Assembly (NCBI GenBank): GCA_030616145.1
Contig: JAUWXU010000005.1
Coordinates: forward strand, 1-12,814
Direction: 5' to 3'
Source of the DNA: Candidatus Omnitrophota bacterium
GTDB lineage: Bacteria; Omnitrophota; JAUWXU01
DNA: 12,814 bases
Positions 1-8,283 of this stretch are shown here, in pieces. The notes under the pieces were generated by a model. The model was given only the letters and a program-made list of their open reading frames with translations. It did no database searches and was not told the origin of the DNA. The position numbers and the translations under genes were made by a program. Positions within the stretch are counted from its first letter, which is position 1, and every line of letters begins with the position of its first letter.

Positions 1-680
1 GAATGCATATATATTATATTTTGCACCTCCCGGTCCAGGCAGATTATTTTTTCGCCAAAGACGGCCATCGTTGCTGCGTTGCTGACAAAGGCGGGAATTC
101 CAAATTCGCGTTCAATCCTGTTTATCAACGAAAGGTAATCGGCCGTTGATGCATTCTTCGAAAACTCCCTGACAGTCCCTGCCCTTTCATCCAGAATGCC
201 ATTAACACCAACAACCACGCCCTTTATCTTTTCAACCTCTACTGAGCAGTTCTCCATTAATTCGCTGATAAGGCCAATGGTCCTGGTCAACAATCTAGCC
301 ATATCTCCTTCGGGCCGGGGTCTCTTTATTCCGGCAACCACCCTTCCGCTCAAGTCAGTCAATACAGCAATCATCTCTGACTGAGCTAATCCTGAAACTC
401 CCAGATCAATCCCCATTGCAAATCCGAAACGAGAGTTCAATTCTACCAGTTCAGGCTTCCGGCCACCAGTTGAAGAATCAAACCCCCTGGCTAAAGCCAA
501 GCCGCAGGAAATATAATTGTTAACATAGTTTGATACGGTAACAATGTTCAAACCCGTAATCCTTGATATCTCGGTCTTTGTCAAAGGACCGTTCTTCCTT
601 ATGGCCTCCAGCATCAACCAATTTTTTCTTTCCTGTTCTGTTAGGGGCCTGTTTCTAAATAATGTGTGTTTGGGTTCCAT
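1..680 (-). CDS. ROK-family transcriptional regulator (NagC/XylR type), 3' end cut by window edge
   Basis: I translated this frame from the reverse strand. It is open from an ATG at 680 to the left edge, giving 226 codons of a family usually 380 to 410 long. Residues about 21-65 form a winged helix-turn-helix with the typical ROK repressor pattern (LTKTEISRITGLNIVTVSNY). A ROK sugar-kinase fold starts at about residue 85 (FGFAMGIDLGVSG) and continues through a SNAATMAVFGE segment to NIIYMH, where the glycine-rich phosphate loop and the Cys/His zinc site would follow outside the window. A GGAGGGGGTGG Shine-Dalgarno lies just upstream, and the gene starts 52 bases after the GH94 stop. It is probably the last or near-last gene of the operon and its local regulator, with a mono- or disaccharide as inducer. 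The inducer and operator are inference; the family call is firm. Confidence 0.9.
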   Translation of the reverse strand, partial: MEPKHTLFRNRPLTEQERKNWLMLEAIRKNGPLTKTEISRITGLNIVTVSNYVNNYISCGLALARGFDSSTGGRKPELVELNSRFGFAMGIDLGVSGLAQSEMIAVLTDLSGRVVAGIKRPRPEGDMARLLTRTIGLISELMENCSVEVEKIKGVVVGVNGILDERAGTVREFSKNASTADYLSLINRIEREFGIPAFVSNAATMAVFGEKIICLDREVQNIIYMH

Positions 681-732
681 AAATCCACCCCCTCCATTGT
701 CTGCAAAAAGGTTTAATTGCCAGTATCATTTT

Positions 733-3177
733 TCACTTTCCCATTATTACTTTGACGTTATATCTTTTGCCTTTTTCGCCAGCCGGAATTAGGTTGGTTG
801 CCAGCTTTTTGCCGTCAACAAATATCTGTTTAACGCCAGATTTAACGCCTTTTGGATTTTCAATGACAATCTTATAGACAGCACCCCGGAAATGCCTGAT
901 AACTTCGCACCTCTTCCAGCAAGAAGGAATGCAGGGAGAAATCAACAGCCCCTGATATTCCGGACGAACACCCAGGATATACTGGGTAGCCGCTAAAAAC
1001 GACCAACCAGCTGTCCCGGTAATCCAGGTAAAAGAACCCTCGCCGTACAAATAGGGATGCCCCGGTCCGATTAAATATTCAGCAAAGACATAGGGTTCGG
1101 TCTTGTAAAGCTCATAATCCCGCTGAGAGTTGGGCATAATCTTTTTTAGTCCTTCGTAGGCCTTATTTCCTCTACCGGCCATACAATCGGCTATCACTTT
1201 CCATGTAACGGCATGACAGAATACTGCCGCATTTTCTTTTGTCCCTTCAGAAAACATAGTAATCCTGCCTAAACGAGGGTCAAACTCTGAATAGGCTGGA
1301 TGAAACAACGCTGCTCCATGTTCTCCGTCCAGATACCTGTCTATAGAGGCCAGGACCTTTTTCGTCTGGGGCGGGTCTGTTATTCCGCTCAACAGCGCCC
1401 AGGTCTGGGAATTCAGGAAAATCTTCCCTTGTTTATTCCGGGAAGAACCGTAAACAGTCCCATCGTCGGTAAATCCCCGCGCATACCAGGCACCGTCCCA
1501 GGCGAACTTGTTAATCCGCCTGGCCATTTCTCTTATCTTCAAATTCAACTCATTTGCTATCTGCTTTTTTTTCATCAATACGGCCATCTCTGCCAGCAAC
1601 TTCAAGGACCTCACCAGGGCCATTGCCAGCCATACACTTTCTCCCTTGCCTTTGATTCCAGCTGAATCTATGCCGTCATTCCAGTCAGCATGTCCTATCA
1701 ATGGCAGGCCCTGCGGCCCGGTGTCCCTGAAACCAAAATCCAAATTTTTCTTGAGGTGTTCAAAAATAGTACCTTCACCGCTTATGACAGAGCCTCTTTT
1801 CCAATTGGGATCCTGTTTGGTTGCTCCATTAATCCAGCCATCCTTAAGATAAGGCACCTTTTCCAACAGAATCTTCTTATCTCCTGTTTCTTTAATATAA
1901 GCGGAAACAGTGGAAGTCAGCCAGACCGGATGGTCCTTATTGGGAAGAAATCTGTGGGGACCGTCGGTATCTGACCAACCCGGGGCAGTGGTCCCATCTC
2001 GACGAATAAGAGAAGCCACGGTAATAATCTTCCTGCGGCTAAGTTCAGTATTAACGGAGGCAATTGCCTCAGCATCCTGACAGGAATCGCGGTAGCCCCG
2101 TCCGCCCGAACCTTCGTGATAATACGAAGGAGAGCGCGACCAGAAATTACAGATATATAGTTGGTATTTCACCCAGACATTTACCATGGTATCGAAGTCT
2201 TTATCCGGCGTTTTAACTTCAATGTTGCCGTAGATTCTTCTTTTCCATAGCTGTTTTACCCGGTCCAGCTCCTCCTCGGCCAACTTAATATTCCTGTATT
2301 TGGCCAACATCTTCTTTAGTTTCTGTCTTGAGTCGGTCTGGCCAAGGATAATTGTAAACTCCTTTGTCTGAGTAGGGGCCAACTTCAGATGGTGTGAAAA
2401 TAATCCAATTCCATCTTCTCCGGAACACAAAGGAACGCTCTTAACTACTTCCTTTGTCAAACCAGATGGTCTTTCTTCAGTATTATTCCTGCCGAGAAAA
2501 GATTCCTTTCTGGTAATAGCCGCCTTTACGGGCAAACTGCTGGCAAAAAATGCTGTATAGCGAAATGGCTGAATATTCAACATTCCCCAGGATGCTGTCT
2601 TCTTGGCCAAAATGGCAGAGGTCTCTTTATCATACCAGATCAGGTTGTAAAGATTCATGATATTACGATACCTCAATTCCAAATGATAATCGCCGAGCAG
2701 CCATTCTATATACGGAAAAAGTTCTATTGTTCTATCTTTGCCTGAACGGTTTAAAATCTTGACCTTCCAGACTTCGCAGGTGTCTTTTTCAGGAACAAAA
2801 AATGTGGTTTCAGTATGGATCTTATCATAGGTGGTTTCGATTGTAGTATAACCCAGGCCATGACGGCACTGGTAAAAATCAGGCTGTCTTCTGAGCGGCT
2901 GATAGGTAGTTGACCATGCCCTATCTATCCGAAATCCATTTTTGCCTTTTTCTCGAACATAGATATAACGACCGGGCCTGTCAAAATGCCAGTTTTCAGG
3001 CAGCCAGCGAAGAATTCTGTCTGACCGGCAGTCTTTATAGAAACTATATCCCCCTCCGGCCTGAGAAATAATTGCGCAATATTCCTGATTAGTCAGATAG
3101 TTAATCCAGGGATGCGGTGGCGTCGGATTAGTAATTATGAATTCAGAACCATCTTTGCTAAAATGCCCGTACTTCAA
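733..3177 (-). CDS. GH94 family glycoside phosphorylase (cellobiose/chitobiose phosphorylase-like)
   Basis: This 814-residue cytoplasmic enzyme has no signal peptide and matches the length of cellobiose and chitobiose phosphorylases (about 800-830), not the longer cellodextrin, laminaribiose or 1,2-beta-oligoglucan enzymes. GH94 members use inorganic phosphate to split a beta-glycosidic bond with inversion, giving an alpha-sugar 1-phosphate. Visible marks in order are an N-terminal beta-sandwich (about 1-280), a helical linker, the donor-site motif GGRGYRDSCQD (358-368), GLPLIGHADWND (490-501) with the expected general acid Asp501, a GTKENAAVFCHA segment (645-656) and TGTAGW (720-725); the last two correspond to the usual phosphate-site His and Thr/Gly. 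The start is TTG: it follows an in-frame stop directly and has an AGGAGG site five bases upstream. The gene lies between a secreted GH-A hydrolase and a ROK regulator, so it probably acts on imported oligosaccharides. Linkage and sugar specificity cannot be assigned. Confidence 0.93.
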   Translation of the reverse strand: MKYGHFSKDGSEFIITNPTPPHPWINYLTNQEYCAIISQAGGGYSFYKDCRSDRILRWLPENWHFDRPGRYIYVREKGKNGFRIDRAWSTTYQPLRRQPDFYQCRHGLGYTTIETTYDKIHTETTFFVPEKDTCEVWKVKILNRSGKDRTIELFPYIEWLLGDYHLELRYRNIMNLYNLIWYDKETSAILAKKTASWGMLNIQPFRYTAFFASSLPVKAAITRKESFLGRNNTEERPSGLTKEVVKSVPLCSGEDGIGLFSHHLKLAPTQTKEFTIILGQTDSRQKLKKMLAKYRNIKLAEEELDRVKQLWKRRIYGNIEVKTPDKDFDTMVNVWVKYQLYICNFWSRSPSYYHEGSGGRGYRDSCQDAEAIASVNTELSRRKIITVASLIRRDGTTAPGWSDTDGPHRFLPNKDHPVWLTSTVSAYIKETGDKKILLEKVPYLKDGWINGATKQDPNWKRGSVISGEGTIFEHLKKNLDFGFRDTGPQGLPLIGHADWNDGIDSAGIKGKGESVWLAMALVRSLKLLAEMAVLMKKKQIANELNLKIREMARRINKFAWDGAWYARGFTDDGTVYGSSRNKQGKIFLNSQTWALLSGITDPPQTKKVLASIDRYLDGEHGAALFHPAYSEFDPRLGRITMFSEGTKENAAVFCHAVTWKVIADCMAGRGNKAYEGLKKIMPNSQRDYELYKTEPYVFAEYLIGPGHPYLYGEGSFTWITGTAGWSFLAATQYILGVRPEYQGLLISPCIPSCWKRCEVIRHFRGAVYKIVIENPKGVKSGVKQIFVDGKKLATNLIPAGEKGKRYNVKVIMGK

Positions 3178-3182
3178 CTATA

Positions 3183-3188
3183 CCTCCT
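3183..3188 (-). promoter_or_regulatory. Ribosome binding site fixing the TTG start of the GH94 gene
   Basis: AGGAGG on the minus strand sits five bases before TTG at 3177. The codon just upstream of the TTG in frame is TAG, so no longer start is possible, and the first downstream ATG would remove conserved N-terminal sequence. The rare TTG start is therefore well supported. Confidence 0.8.
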
Positions 3189-3209
3189 CATTTCGAATTA
3201 ATCTGTGTT

Positions 3210-4415
3210 CTATTTAGTCCACAATTCCTTGAGCACGTAATACGCCTTCCGTGGCATTCTTTTGTTTACCCCATTTTCCTTCTCAGGGCTGACAGCCACC
3301 AGGCCAAACCATTCTTCATTCATATTGTTTTTGGCAGTCCCGTCATAATAGGATTTATTTGACCAACTCCCGGAGGTATCGTGCTTGGACCAACCCTGGG
3401 GACCGGCCCCGCTATGTTTCCACCATTCGTCACTCCATTCAAATACAAAACCGCCCAGTGAATTCCCTATCCCCCCGCCTCCGGCGCTATTTTTAATAAC
3501 CTCTTTCCATTGATAAAGGAGATAAAGTGCCTGCTGGTCCTCGGCTTCCTCATTGCTTACTGCGTTAAAACTGTCACAGCCAAATTCAATCATTACACAG
3601 GGCTTACCGAAATTTCTCTTGAGTTTCCTGAAAAATCCACCGAAGCTCTTTCCCTGATATAGTATTTCTCCTAATATATCTATATCCGGCGCTACCTCTC
3701 TGGCCACCTCTATTGAAGCAAGCTCACCATTACCCATAGCTACCGGACGAGAGGGGTCAATGGACTTAATAATCCCGGCAAGTTCATTGACGAAGGTATA
3801 ATAAATCCTGGCCTTGGCCAATCTTCTTTTATATGCATTTTCTATTTTTTCCAACTCCTCAGAACTCCACGGATTCACATCCAGGTCAAAACTATAATTA
3901 TTCTCATTCCCCAATATCCAGAATAAAATACCCGGTGTATCCTTGTAGGTATGCACCATATCCACTATTTCCTTCTTAATCTTTTCCCTGAACTGAGGGT
4001 CGGTATAGTTGGCCGGCGGCCAATCCCAGTACCCCAGATAATGACCGAGGGCGCTTCTGATACCGTAGGAACGATATAAGCCGCTTATTACCGCTTTTAC
4101 TTCTTCCGGATTTTTGCCGGGCTGAAAGAATCGCACTGTATTCACTCCCATTTCTTTCATCAGCTTAGCATCAACCCTCCAGGCCTCGTTCTTATCCCCC
4201 CAGAAATTAAAGTCGTAGCCCTTGCCGGGAGGAACAGGATGATAACAGACACCTTTGACAAAATAGGGTTTTCCGGCAACCAACAACTGATAATCTCCGT
4301 TTCTCAATCTAATTACTTCTGTCTTTGCTGATTTTCTTATTACTTTAACAATAACAAATATTCCACTGATCAGTATAAACGCGGCCAATACTAAGGCGGT
4401 AACCTTTTTAGACAT
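3210..4415 (-). CDS. Membrane-anchored GH-A clan (GH2 TIM-barrel-like) glycoside hydrolase
   Basis: I place the start at ATG 4415 (401 aa): an AAAGGTGA site is correctly spaced from it, whereas the GTG at 4424 lies inside that site. Residues about 5-27 are one hydrophobic segment without a lipobox cysteine, so the protein is probably an N-terminally anchored extracytoplasmic enzyme. The rest resembles the catalytic barrel of GH2/GH5-type clan GH-A retaining glycosidases: GKPYFVKGVCYHP at strand 1, MKEMGVNTVRFF, a strand-4 LGNENNY with the likely acid/base Glu171, and a strand-7 VMIEFGCDSF with the likely nucleophile Glu277, then FEWSDEWWK. It is paralogous to the C-terminal half of the 769-residue protein encoded at 5974-8283, sharing SIDP..PV...NGE and PDIDI.G. 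It lacks the TPR part and the calcium-loop-like insert of that protein. The substrate is unknown; a beta-glucan or related beta-glycan would fit the neighbouring GH94 enzyme. Confidence 0.85.
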   Translation of the reverse strand: MSKKVTALVLAAFILISGIFVIVKVIRKSAKTEVIRLRNGDYQLLVAGKPYFVKGVCYHPVPPGKGYDFNFWGDKNEAWRVDAKLMKEMGVNTVRFFQPGKNPEEVKAVISGLYRSYGIRSALGHYLGYWDWPPANYTDPQFREKIKKEIVDMVHTYKDTPGILFWILGNENNYSFDLDVNPWSSEELEKIENAYKRRLAKARIYYTFVNELAGIIKSIDPSRPVAMGNGELASIEVAREVAPDIDILGEILYQGKSFGGFFRKLKRNFGKPCVMIEFGCDSFNAVSNEEAEDQQALYLLYQWKEVIKNSAGGGGIGNSLGGFVFEWSDEWWKHSGAGPQGWSKHDTSGSWSNKSYYDGTAKNNMNEEWFGLVAVSPEKENGVNKRMPRKAYYVLKELWTK

Positions 4416-4420
4416 ATCAT

Positions 4421-4428
4421 TCACCTTT
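4421..4428 (-). promoter_or_regulatory. Ribosome binding site deciding the start of the anchored hydrolase
   Basis: AAAGGTGA on the minus strand is five bases from ATG 4415. The in-frame GTG at 4424 overlaps this site and cannot use it, so the ATG is preferred. Confidence 0.65.
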
Positions 4429-4465
4429 CGTTTAATCTTCTGCGTATTAATGTTTATGGGTTCTT

Positions 4466-5197
4466 TTATTCGTACTTGATTTCATCCAGATAAAATGTGC
4501 AACCCTGGTCATTATATATCTTACTGATTACCCAGCAAAAACCGCCACTGATATAAGAAAGATCCATTCCTTCCAGGTCAATTGTATATTGTTTCCAGGA
4601 ATTAGTAAGTTCGACCGGACCAATTGAGGCCGAATCCGAATCAGAATATTCGCCAGTTATACCGCCCATCTTGAATTCGCTGATTACTTCCCCGCCTTCC
4701 TTTCCTCTGGCCCAAAATGTAAGTTTTTTTGCGCCGGTAAGGTCGTATCCGCCTTTAATCATACCCCAATTATTTGCCGGATTTTGCCAGTATACCCCTG
4801 CCCAGCCAGCATTCTGTGAGCAGTTGCCAGTATATCCAACTTCTATGCAGGTATATCCGCTCTGGGGATTATCTTTACAGTTATCATTAAATTTTATATC
4901 ACCCACGTCTCCCATCCAACCAGAAGAAATGTAGTGGTTCTTCACATATCTTTTGTCGCGATAGACGACAAATTCTTTAAACTCTTTTGCCTCTGTCTGT
5001 TCAGCAGGACTGGTTGCCTTTATCTGCTTTGAGGTAATATCGCTAATTGTCAGCTCCTTACCTTCCACATTCAAGGTAATTACTTCCTGTTTTGTTACTT
5101 CTTTTTTTGCTTCCTTGCCTGCTTCTCTTCTCGCGCAACCAAACGCAGCTGCAACAAAGAAAAACAACATTAAACACACCAACAGCCTATTTTTCAT
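4466..5197 (-). CDS. Lipoprotein with C-terminal carbohydrate-binding-like beta-sandwich domain
   Basis: This 243-residue protein starts with a basic, strongly hydrophobic signal ending AAAFGC, a probable type II lipoprotein signal with Cys21 as the anchor. Residues about 22-72 are a charged Lys/Glu/Thr-rich spacer without clear fold. Residues about 75-243 form a domain about two-thirds identical to the protein encoded just upstream at 5279-5884. Shared blocks are NHYI.SGWMGD, AGWAGVYWQNP, GGYDLTGAKKLTFW.RG, EFKMGGI.GEY.DSDS, YTIDL.G.DLSYISGGFCW and a final FYLD.I.YE. The late LTFW, YTIDL and FYLDEI strands resemble galactose-binding-like or CBM11/CIA30-like jelly rolls; I infer sugar binding from this and from the exposed Trp/Tyr residues, not from a named family match. 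There is an AGGAGAC ribosome site upstream. As a lipoprotein between two hydrolases, it may hold glycan or enzyme at the membrane. Confidence 0.82.
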   Translation of the reverse strand: MKNRLLVCLMLFFFVAAAFGCARREAGKEAKKEVTKQEVITLNVEGKELTISDITSKQIKATSPAEQTEAKEFKEFVVYRDKRYVKNHYISSGWMGDVGDIKFNDNCKDNPQSGYTCIEVGYTGNCSQNAGWAGVYWQNPANNWGMIKGGYDLTGAKKLTFWARGKEGGEVISEFKMGGITGEYSDSDSASIGPVELTNSWKQYTIDLEGMDLSYISGGFCWVISKIYNDQGCTFYLDEIKYE

Positions 5198-5232
5198 ATA
5201 AAAGTCTCCTATTTGGTCAACTGGTTAACCGG

Positions 5233-5249
5233 TTAGCGGTTGTCGCTAA
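5233..5249. repeat. Short inverted repeat between the two paralogous binding-protein genes
   Basis: TTAGCG and CGCTAA flank a five-base GTTGT loop in the 81-base gap. GCGGTT at 5236-5241 can alternatively pair with AACCGC at 5263-5268, so two hairpins compete. No T-run follows on either strand, so it is not a standard terminator. An mRNA stability or processing element is possible. Confidence 0.4.
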
Positions 5250-5278
5250 TCGAACACCTTTTAACCGCTCCTACCGGC

Positions 5279-5884
5279 TTACTCGTAACTTATATCGTCC
5301 AGGTAAAAAGTAATATTGCCTGGATTATCCATTCTGCTGCATACCCAGCAAAAACCGCCGCTGATATAAGAAAGGTCCAAACCGGTTAAGTCAATGGTAT
5401 ATTTCTTCCATTCCTTATCCAGGACAACCGGTCCAATACCTGTTGAATCGGAATCAGGATATTCACCGGAAATCCCGCCCATCTTGAACTCACCGATTAT
5501 TTCTCCGCCCTTTTCTCCTCTGACCCAGAATGTAAGTTTTTTGGCGCCGGTAAGGTCGTATCCGCCCTTTCGGTAACCCCAGTTGTTTGGCGGATTCTGC
5601 CAGTACACCCCTGCCCAGCCAGCTCCCTGAGGATGCTCACCAGTGTAAGCAAATTTTATACAGGTATTACCGCTGTGGGGATTTACTTTGTGGCTATCAA
5701 CCAAAGTTATTGCGCCATAATCACCCATCCAACCAGAAGGTATATAGTGGTTGCCACGGTTCATCTTGTCGGTATAAACATTGAATTTATCAAACCCGGT
5801 GGTCTCCTCCTGAGCACCTATCTCAATTATCCAGGGGCCAAGAAGAATGGCTGCTACTATCAAACCTGTCAAAACCTTTCGCAT
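5279..5884 (-). CDS. Secreted single-domain carbohydrate-binding-like protein
   Basis: This is a 201-residue protein with a Sec signal (MRKVLTGLIVAAILLGPWII, likely cleaved near GAQ-EE) and almost nothing besides one beta-sandwich-like domain (about 32-201). It carries the same blocks as its downstream neighbour: SGWMGD at 50-55, AGWAGVYWQNP at 88-98, GGYDLTGAKKLTFW at 107-120, GEFKMGGISGEY at 131-142 and LSYISGGFCW at 171-180, ending FYLDDISYE. The Asp/Ser-rich PDSDS and the conserved aromatic residues would suit calcium and sugar contacts, but that is inference. No catalytic motif is evident. A strong AGGAGGAGAG ribosome site precedes the ATG. The gene follows the 769-codon hydrolase after 89 bases. 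It may be a soluble glycan binder or an accessory subunit of the neighbouring hydrolases; a small glycanase or lyase with this fold is less likely but not excluded. Confidence 0.82.
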   Translation of the reverse strand: MRKVLTGLIVAAILLGPWIIEIGAQEETTGFDKFNVYTDKMNRGNHYIPSGWMGDYGAITLVDSHKVNPHSGNTCIKFAYTGEHPQGAGWAGVYWQNPPNNWGYRKGGYDLTGAKKLTFWVRGEKGGEIIGEFKMGGISGEYPDSDSTGIGPVVLDKEWKKYTIDLTGLDLSYISGGFCWVCSRMDNPGNITFYLDDISYE

Positions 5885-5973
5885 CTCTCTCCTCCTTTTT
5901 ATTTAATTATTTATCTGTAATTTTTATCTGCCTCGTCGACCCAATCTTCTTTCCTGCCTGCACGTCACCTCCT

Positions 5974-8283
5974 CTATTTTTTCCACAATTCCTGATAGGT
6001 ATAATATGACTTGCGTAATTGTCGTAAATAAGGGCTATCGCTTCCATCACCCTGGCTGCATATCCCCAGCCATTCCTCATGCATCCAACCATCAGGAAAC
6101 GGACCGGCCCAGAGTGGCTTATAATCATGTAAAGACGGTTCATAGGCCTTCCACCATTCATCTAACCATTCAAAAAGAACCCCGCCGATGGCATTTCCTG
6201 CTCCACAACCAGCTGTGTTAAACATAATCCCTTCCCAGGTTGCCTTAAGATAGGCGGCCTGCAACTCCTCTGCTTCCTGACGAGACCTACCCTTGGCGTA
6301 TGCCGGACAGCCATACTCGGTAATTATTACCGGCTTCCCGTATACCTCTTTTACATCTTCAAATAAGGTCCCTTCAAATCCGGTGCTTCCCCGGTAAGAA
6401 TTACAACCGAATATATCTATATCCGGACAATTTATGGCTATTATTTCTAAAAATTGAGTCTCTCCGTTGCAGATAACTACCGGATGGTCCGGGTCGATTG
6501 ATTTTATCATCAAGCTAACCTCATTTACAAATTTATAATAATCCTCGGGAAACTTGTTTGCGTTACAGGCAACGCCGTAATTATTTTCATTTCCCAGGGC
6601 CCACATCAAAATATACGGTTCATCCTTAAACTCCATCACCATATTTCTTACGCTGTTCATCATATTTTCTTTCTGCTCAGCATTCCTGTAGTCTGTACCG
6701 GCATACCAGCTGGCGCCACTGCCAGTCGCATACATCCCCAGAAAATCCCCCATCATAACCATTATCCCATAATTCCGGTATAAATCCATGAGTAAATCTT
6801 TATTGGAGGCATGGTGATAAATCCGGATAGTATTTACCCCCATATCCTTCATTAACTGAAAATCTCCTGTTGCTGGTTCATCAGGATCCTGGAGATTATT
6901 AAAATTTTTATCCACCCAGGCATCATATGGACCATCTATCTTTCCATTATTGTCATAATCCGCCTGCATCCAGTCTTCCAGGGTCCCCTCATCAGGGCTC
7001 TGACCAACTCTATTTGGAGTATAGGCAACCGCCTTCACAAGATAGGGCCTGCCGTTCACAATTAGCTGCCAGTCGCCATTTTCAAACCCGGCTAACTGCA
7101 CCCGGCCTTTTCCTATAATCCTTTTAACGCTAAGCTCGGCGGTATCTATCCTTTTTGGCTTGCACTCCTTACCTTTGCAGGAAATAATTCTACCGGGATT
7201 AATAGCAACCACTTTATCATTTCTTATATCATTATCAAAAGCACCTTCAATAGTAATATTGGCATCTACCAGTTTCATTCCTAACTGCGGATGGGTACGG
7301 CAGAAATATCTTATTGTATCAATAGCGCTTTTACCTGGATACCACGGCGTATGCCAGTAGGTCCAGCCGATACACTTGGGAAAGTTGACTACAACAGCAT
7401 AATAGGCCTTAACCGCCTGCTCAACCAAGCCTGCCTGTGCTAAAATAAAGGCAACGTAATATTGTTTTACCCCGGGTTCCTCGCCGGCAGTAGCCCATTT
7501 ATAAAAACTCGCCTCTAAATCAGGGATGTTAAGAAAATCCCAGTGACTCCCTTTCAATCTGCCTTCGCTCTTGACCTCTTTATACCGGGGATCGCGCCAT
7601 ACGCTGTTATTGGGGTATATGCCTTCACCCACGGCCTGGGCCAGACCTTTGCGGTTGGTTATTCTATAGGAGTATTGGGGAGTTCCAACTTCCCTGAACT
7701 GACCATATTTTTCATAATTGACTATCTTCTCTTTTCCCACCTCGTAAAGATGAGGGATGCTTGCTGTTCCGACCAGAGGCTCTTGTTCAGCTACCTTCTT
7801 TCCCGTCTCTATCTTTTTTTCTGTCTCCAAGTTCTCTATCTTTTTCAGATTTATCTTGCTGATCTCATCCGGCTTCCAGTACCATCCCTTGGGGTCCCAG
7901 TATTGTGAAAACCGGTATTTGTTTATTATAGTATTAAAGGCCTCCCTTGCCTCATCCCATTTTCCCTGGGCCATCAATGCCTCGCCTTTTATAAAATAGA
8001 AAATGCCTACGCTGTTCAACATCTTGTAGTTATCTTCGCTGCCGCTCGGCGCATAATCTTTTAAACAGGCCTGCTCCTCAGCTGCCTTTTTGGCATAAAG
8101 AGATATCCCCTTATCAACATAGGTAATAACGCCATCATAATCCTTTTTGGCCAGCATCTCCCAGGCTTTAACTACCATTTCCTCTGAAGAAAGCTCATCT
8201 TGACAAACTCCAGATTCCAGACAAAAAAGACCAAAGACTAACAATACGAATAAAATTCTAAATTTTTTCTGCATTCTACTCAT
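5974..8283 (-). CDS. Secreted TPR-containing protein fused to a GH-A clan (GH2 TIM-barrel-like) glycoside hydrolase
   Basis: This 769-residue protein begins with a Sec signal (hydrophobic 8-21, then ESGVCQDE; no good lipobox). Residues about 30-135 look like TPR helices (AKKDYDGVITYVDKG; GEALMAQGKWDEAREAFNTI). Residues about 165-360 are a Trp/Tyr-rich region I do not recognise, including one further TPR-like helix pair (FILAQAGLVEQAVKAYYAVV) and a Cys369/Cys374 pair just after it. Residues about 400-769 are a TIM barrel of the GH2/GH5 type: NGRPYLVKAVAYTP, MKDMGVNTIRIYHH, ALGNENNYG with the likely acid/base Glu566, VIITEYGCPAY with the likely nucleophile Glu656, and FEWLDEWWK. Unlike its paralog at 3210-4415 it has an insert between strand 1 and helix 1 with DYDNNGKID (442-450) and DKNFNNLQDPDE, which resemble EF-hand/dockerin calcium loops. 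Its ATG overlaps the MalG-type permease stop (ATGA), so translation is coupled to the importer. The substrate is unknown. Confidence 0.87.
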   Translation of the reverse strand: MSRMQKKFRILFVLLVFGLFCLESGVCQDELSSEEMVVKAWEMLAKKDYDGVITYVDKGISLYAKKAAEEQACLKDYAPSGSEDNYKMLNSVGIFYFIKGEALMAQGKWDEAREAFNTIINKYRFSQYWDPKGWYWKPDEISKINLKKIENLETEKKIETGKKVAEQEPLVGTASIPHLYEVGKEKIVNYEKYGQFREVGTPQYSYRITNRKGLAQAVGEGIYPNNSVWRDPRYKEVKSEGRLKGSHWDFLNIPDLEASFYKWATAGEEPGVKQYYVAFILAQAGLVEQAVKAYYAVVVNFPKCIGWTYWHTPWYPGKSAIDTIRYFCRTHPQLGMKLVDANITIEGAFDNDIRNDKVVAINPGRIISCKGKECKPKRIDTAELSVKRIIGKGRVQLAGFENGDWQLIVNGRPYLVKAVAYTPNRVGQSPDEGTLEDWMQADYDNNGKIDGPYDAWVDKNFNNLQDPDEPATGDFQLMKDMGVNTIRIYHHASNKDLLMDLYRNYGIMVMMGDFLGMYATGSGASWYAGTDYRNAEQKENMMNSVRNMVMEFKDEPYILMWALGNENNYGVACNANKFPEDYYKFVNEVSLMIKSIDPDHPVVICNGETQFLEIIAINCPDIDIFGCNSYRGSTGFEGTLFEDVKEVYGKPVIITEYGCPAYAKGRSRQEAEELQAAYLKATWEGIMFNTAGCGAGNAIGGVLFEWLDEWWKAYEPSLHDYKPLWAGPFPDGWMHEEWLGICSQGDGSDSPYLRQLRKSYYTYQELWKK

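Noticed and set aside
1300..1974. Several plus-strand frames inside the GH94 gene
   Set aside because: They are antisense shadows of conserved GH94 catalytic sequence, with no ribosome sites or recognisable products.
5907..6161. Minus-strand 84-codon frame overlapping the 3' end of the fusion hydrolase
   Set aside because: It is a shadow of the 769-codon gene in another frame, with no independent start signal.
7543..7999. Two plus-strand frames with hydrophobic stretches opposite the TPR/middle region
   Set aside because: They are antisense to a well-supported secreted protein; the hydrophobicity is the expected reflection of Lys/Glu-rich codons on the other strand.
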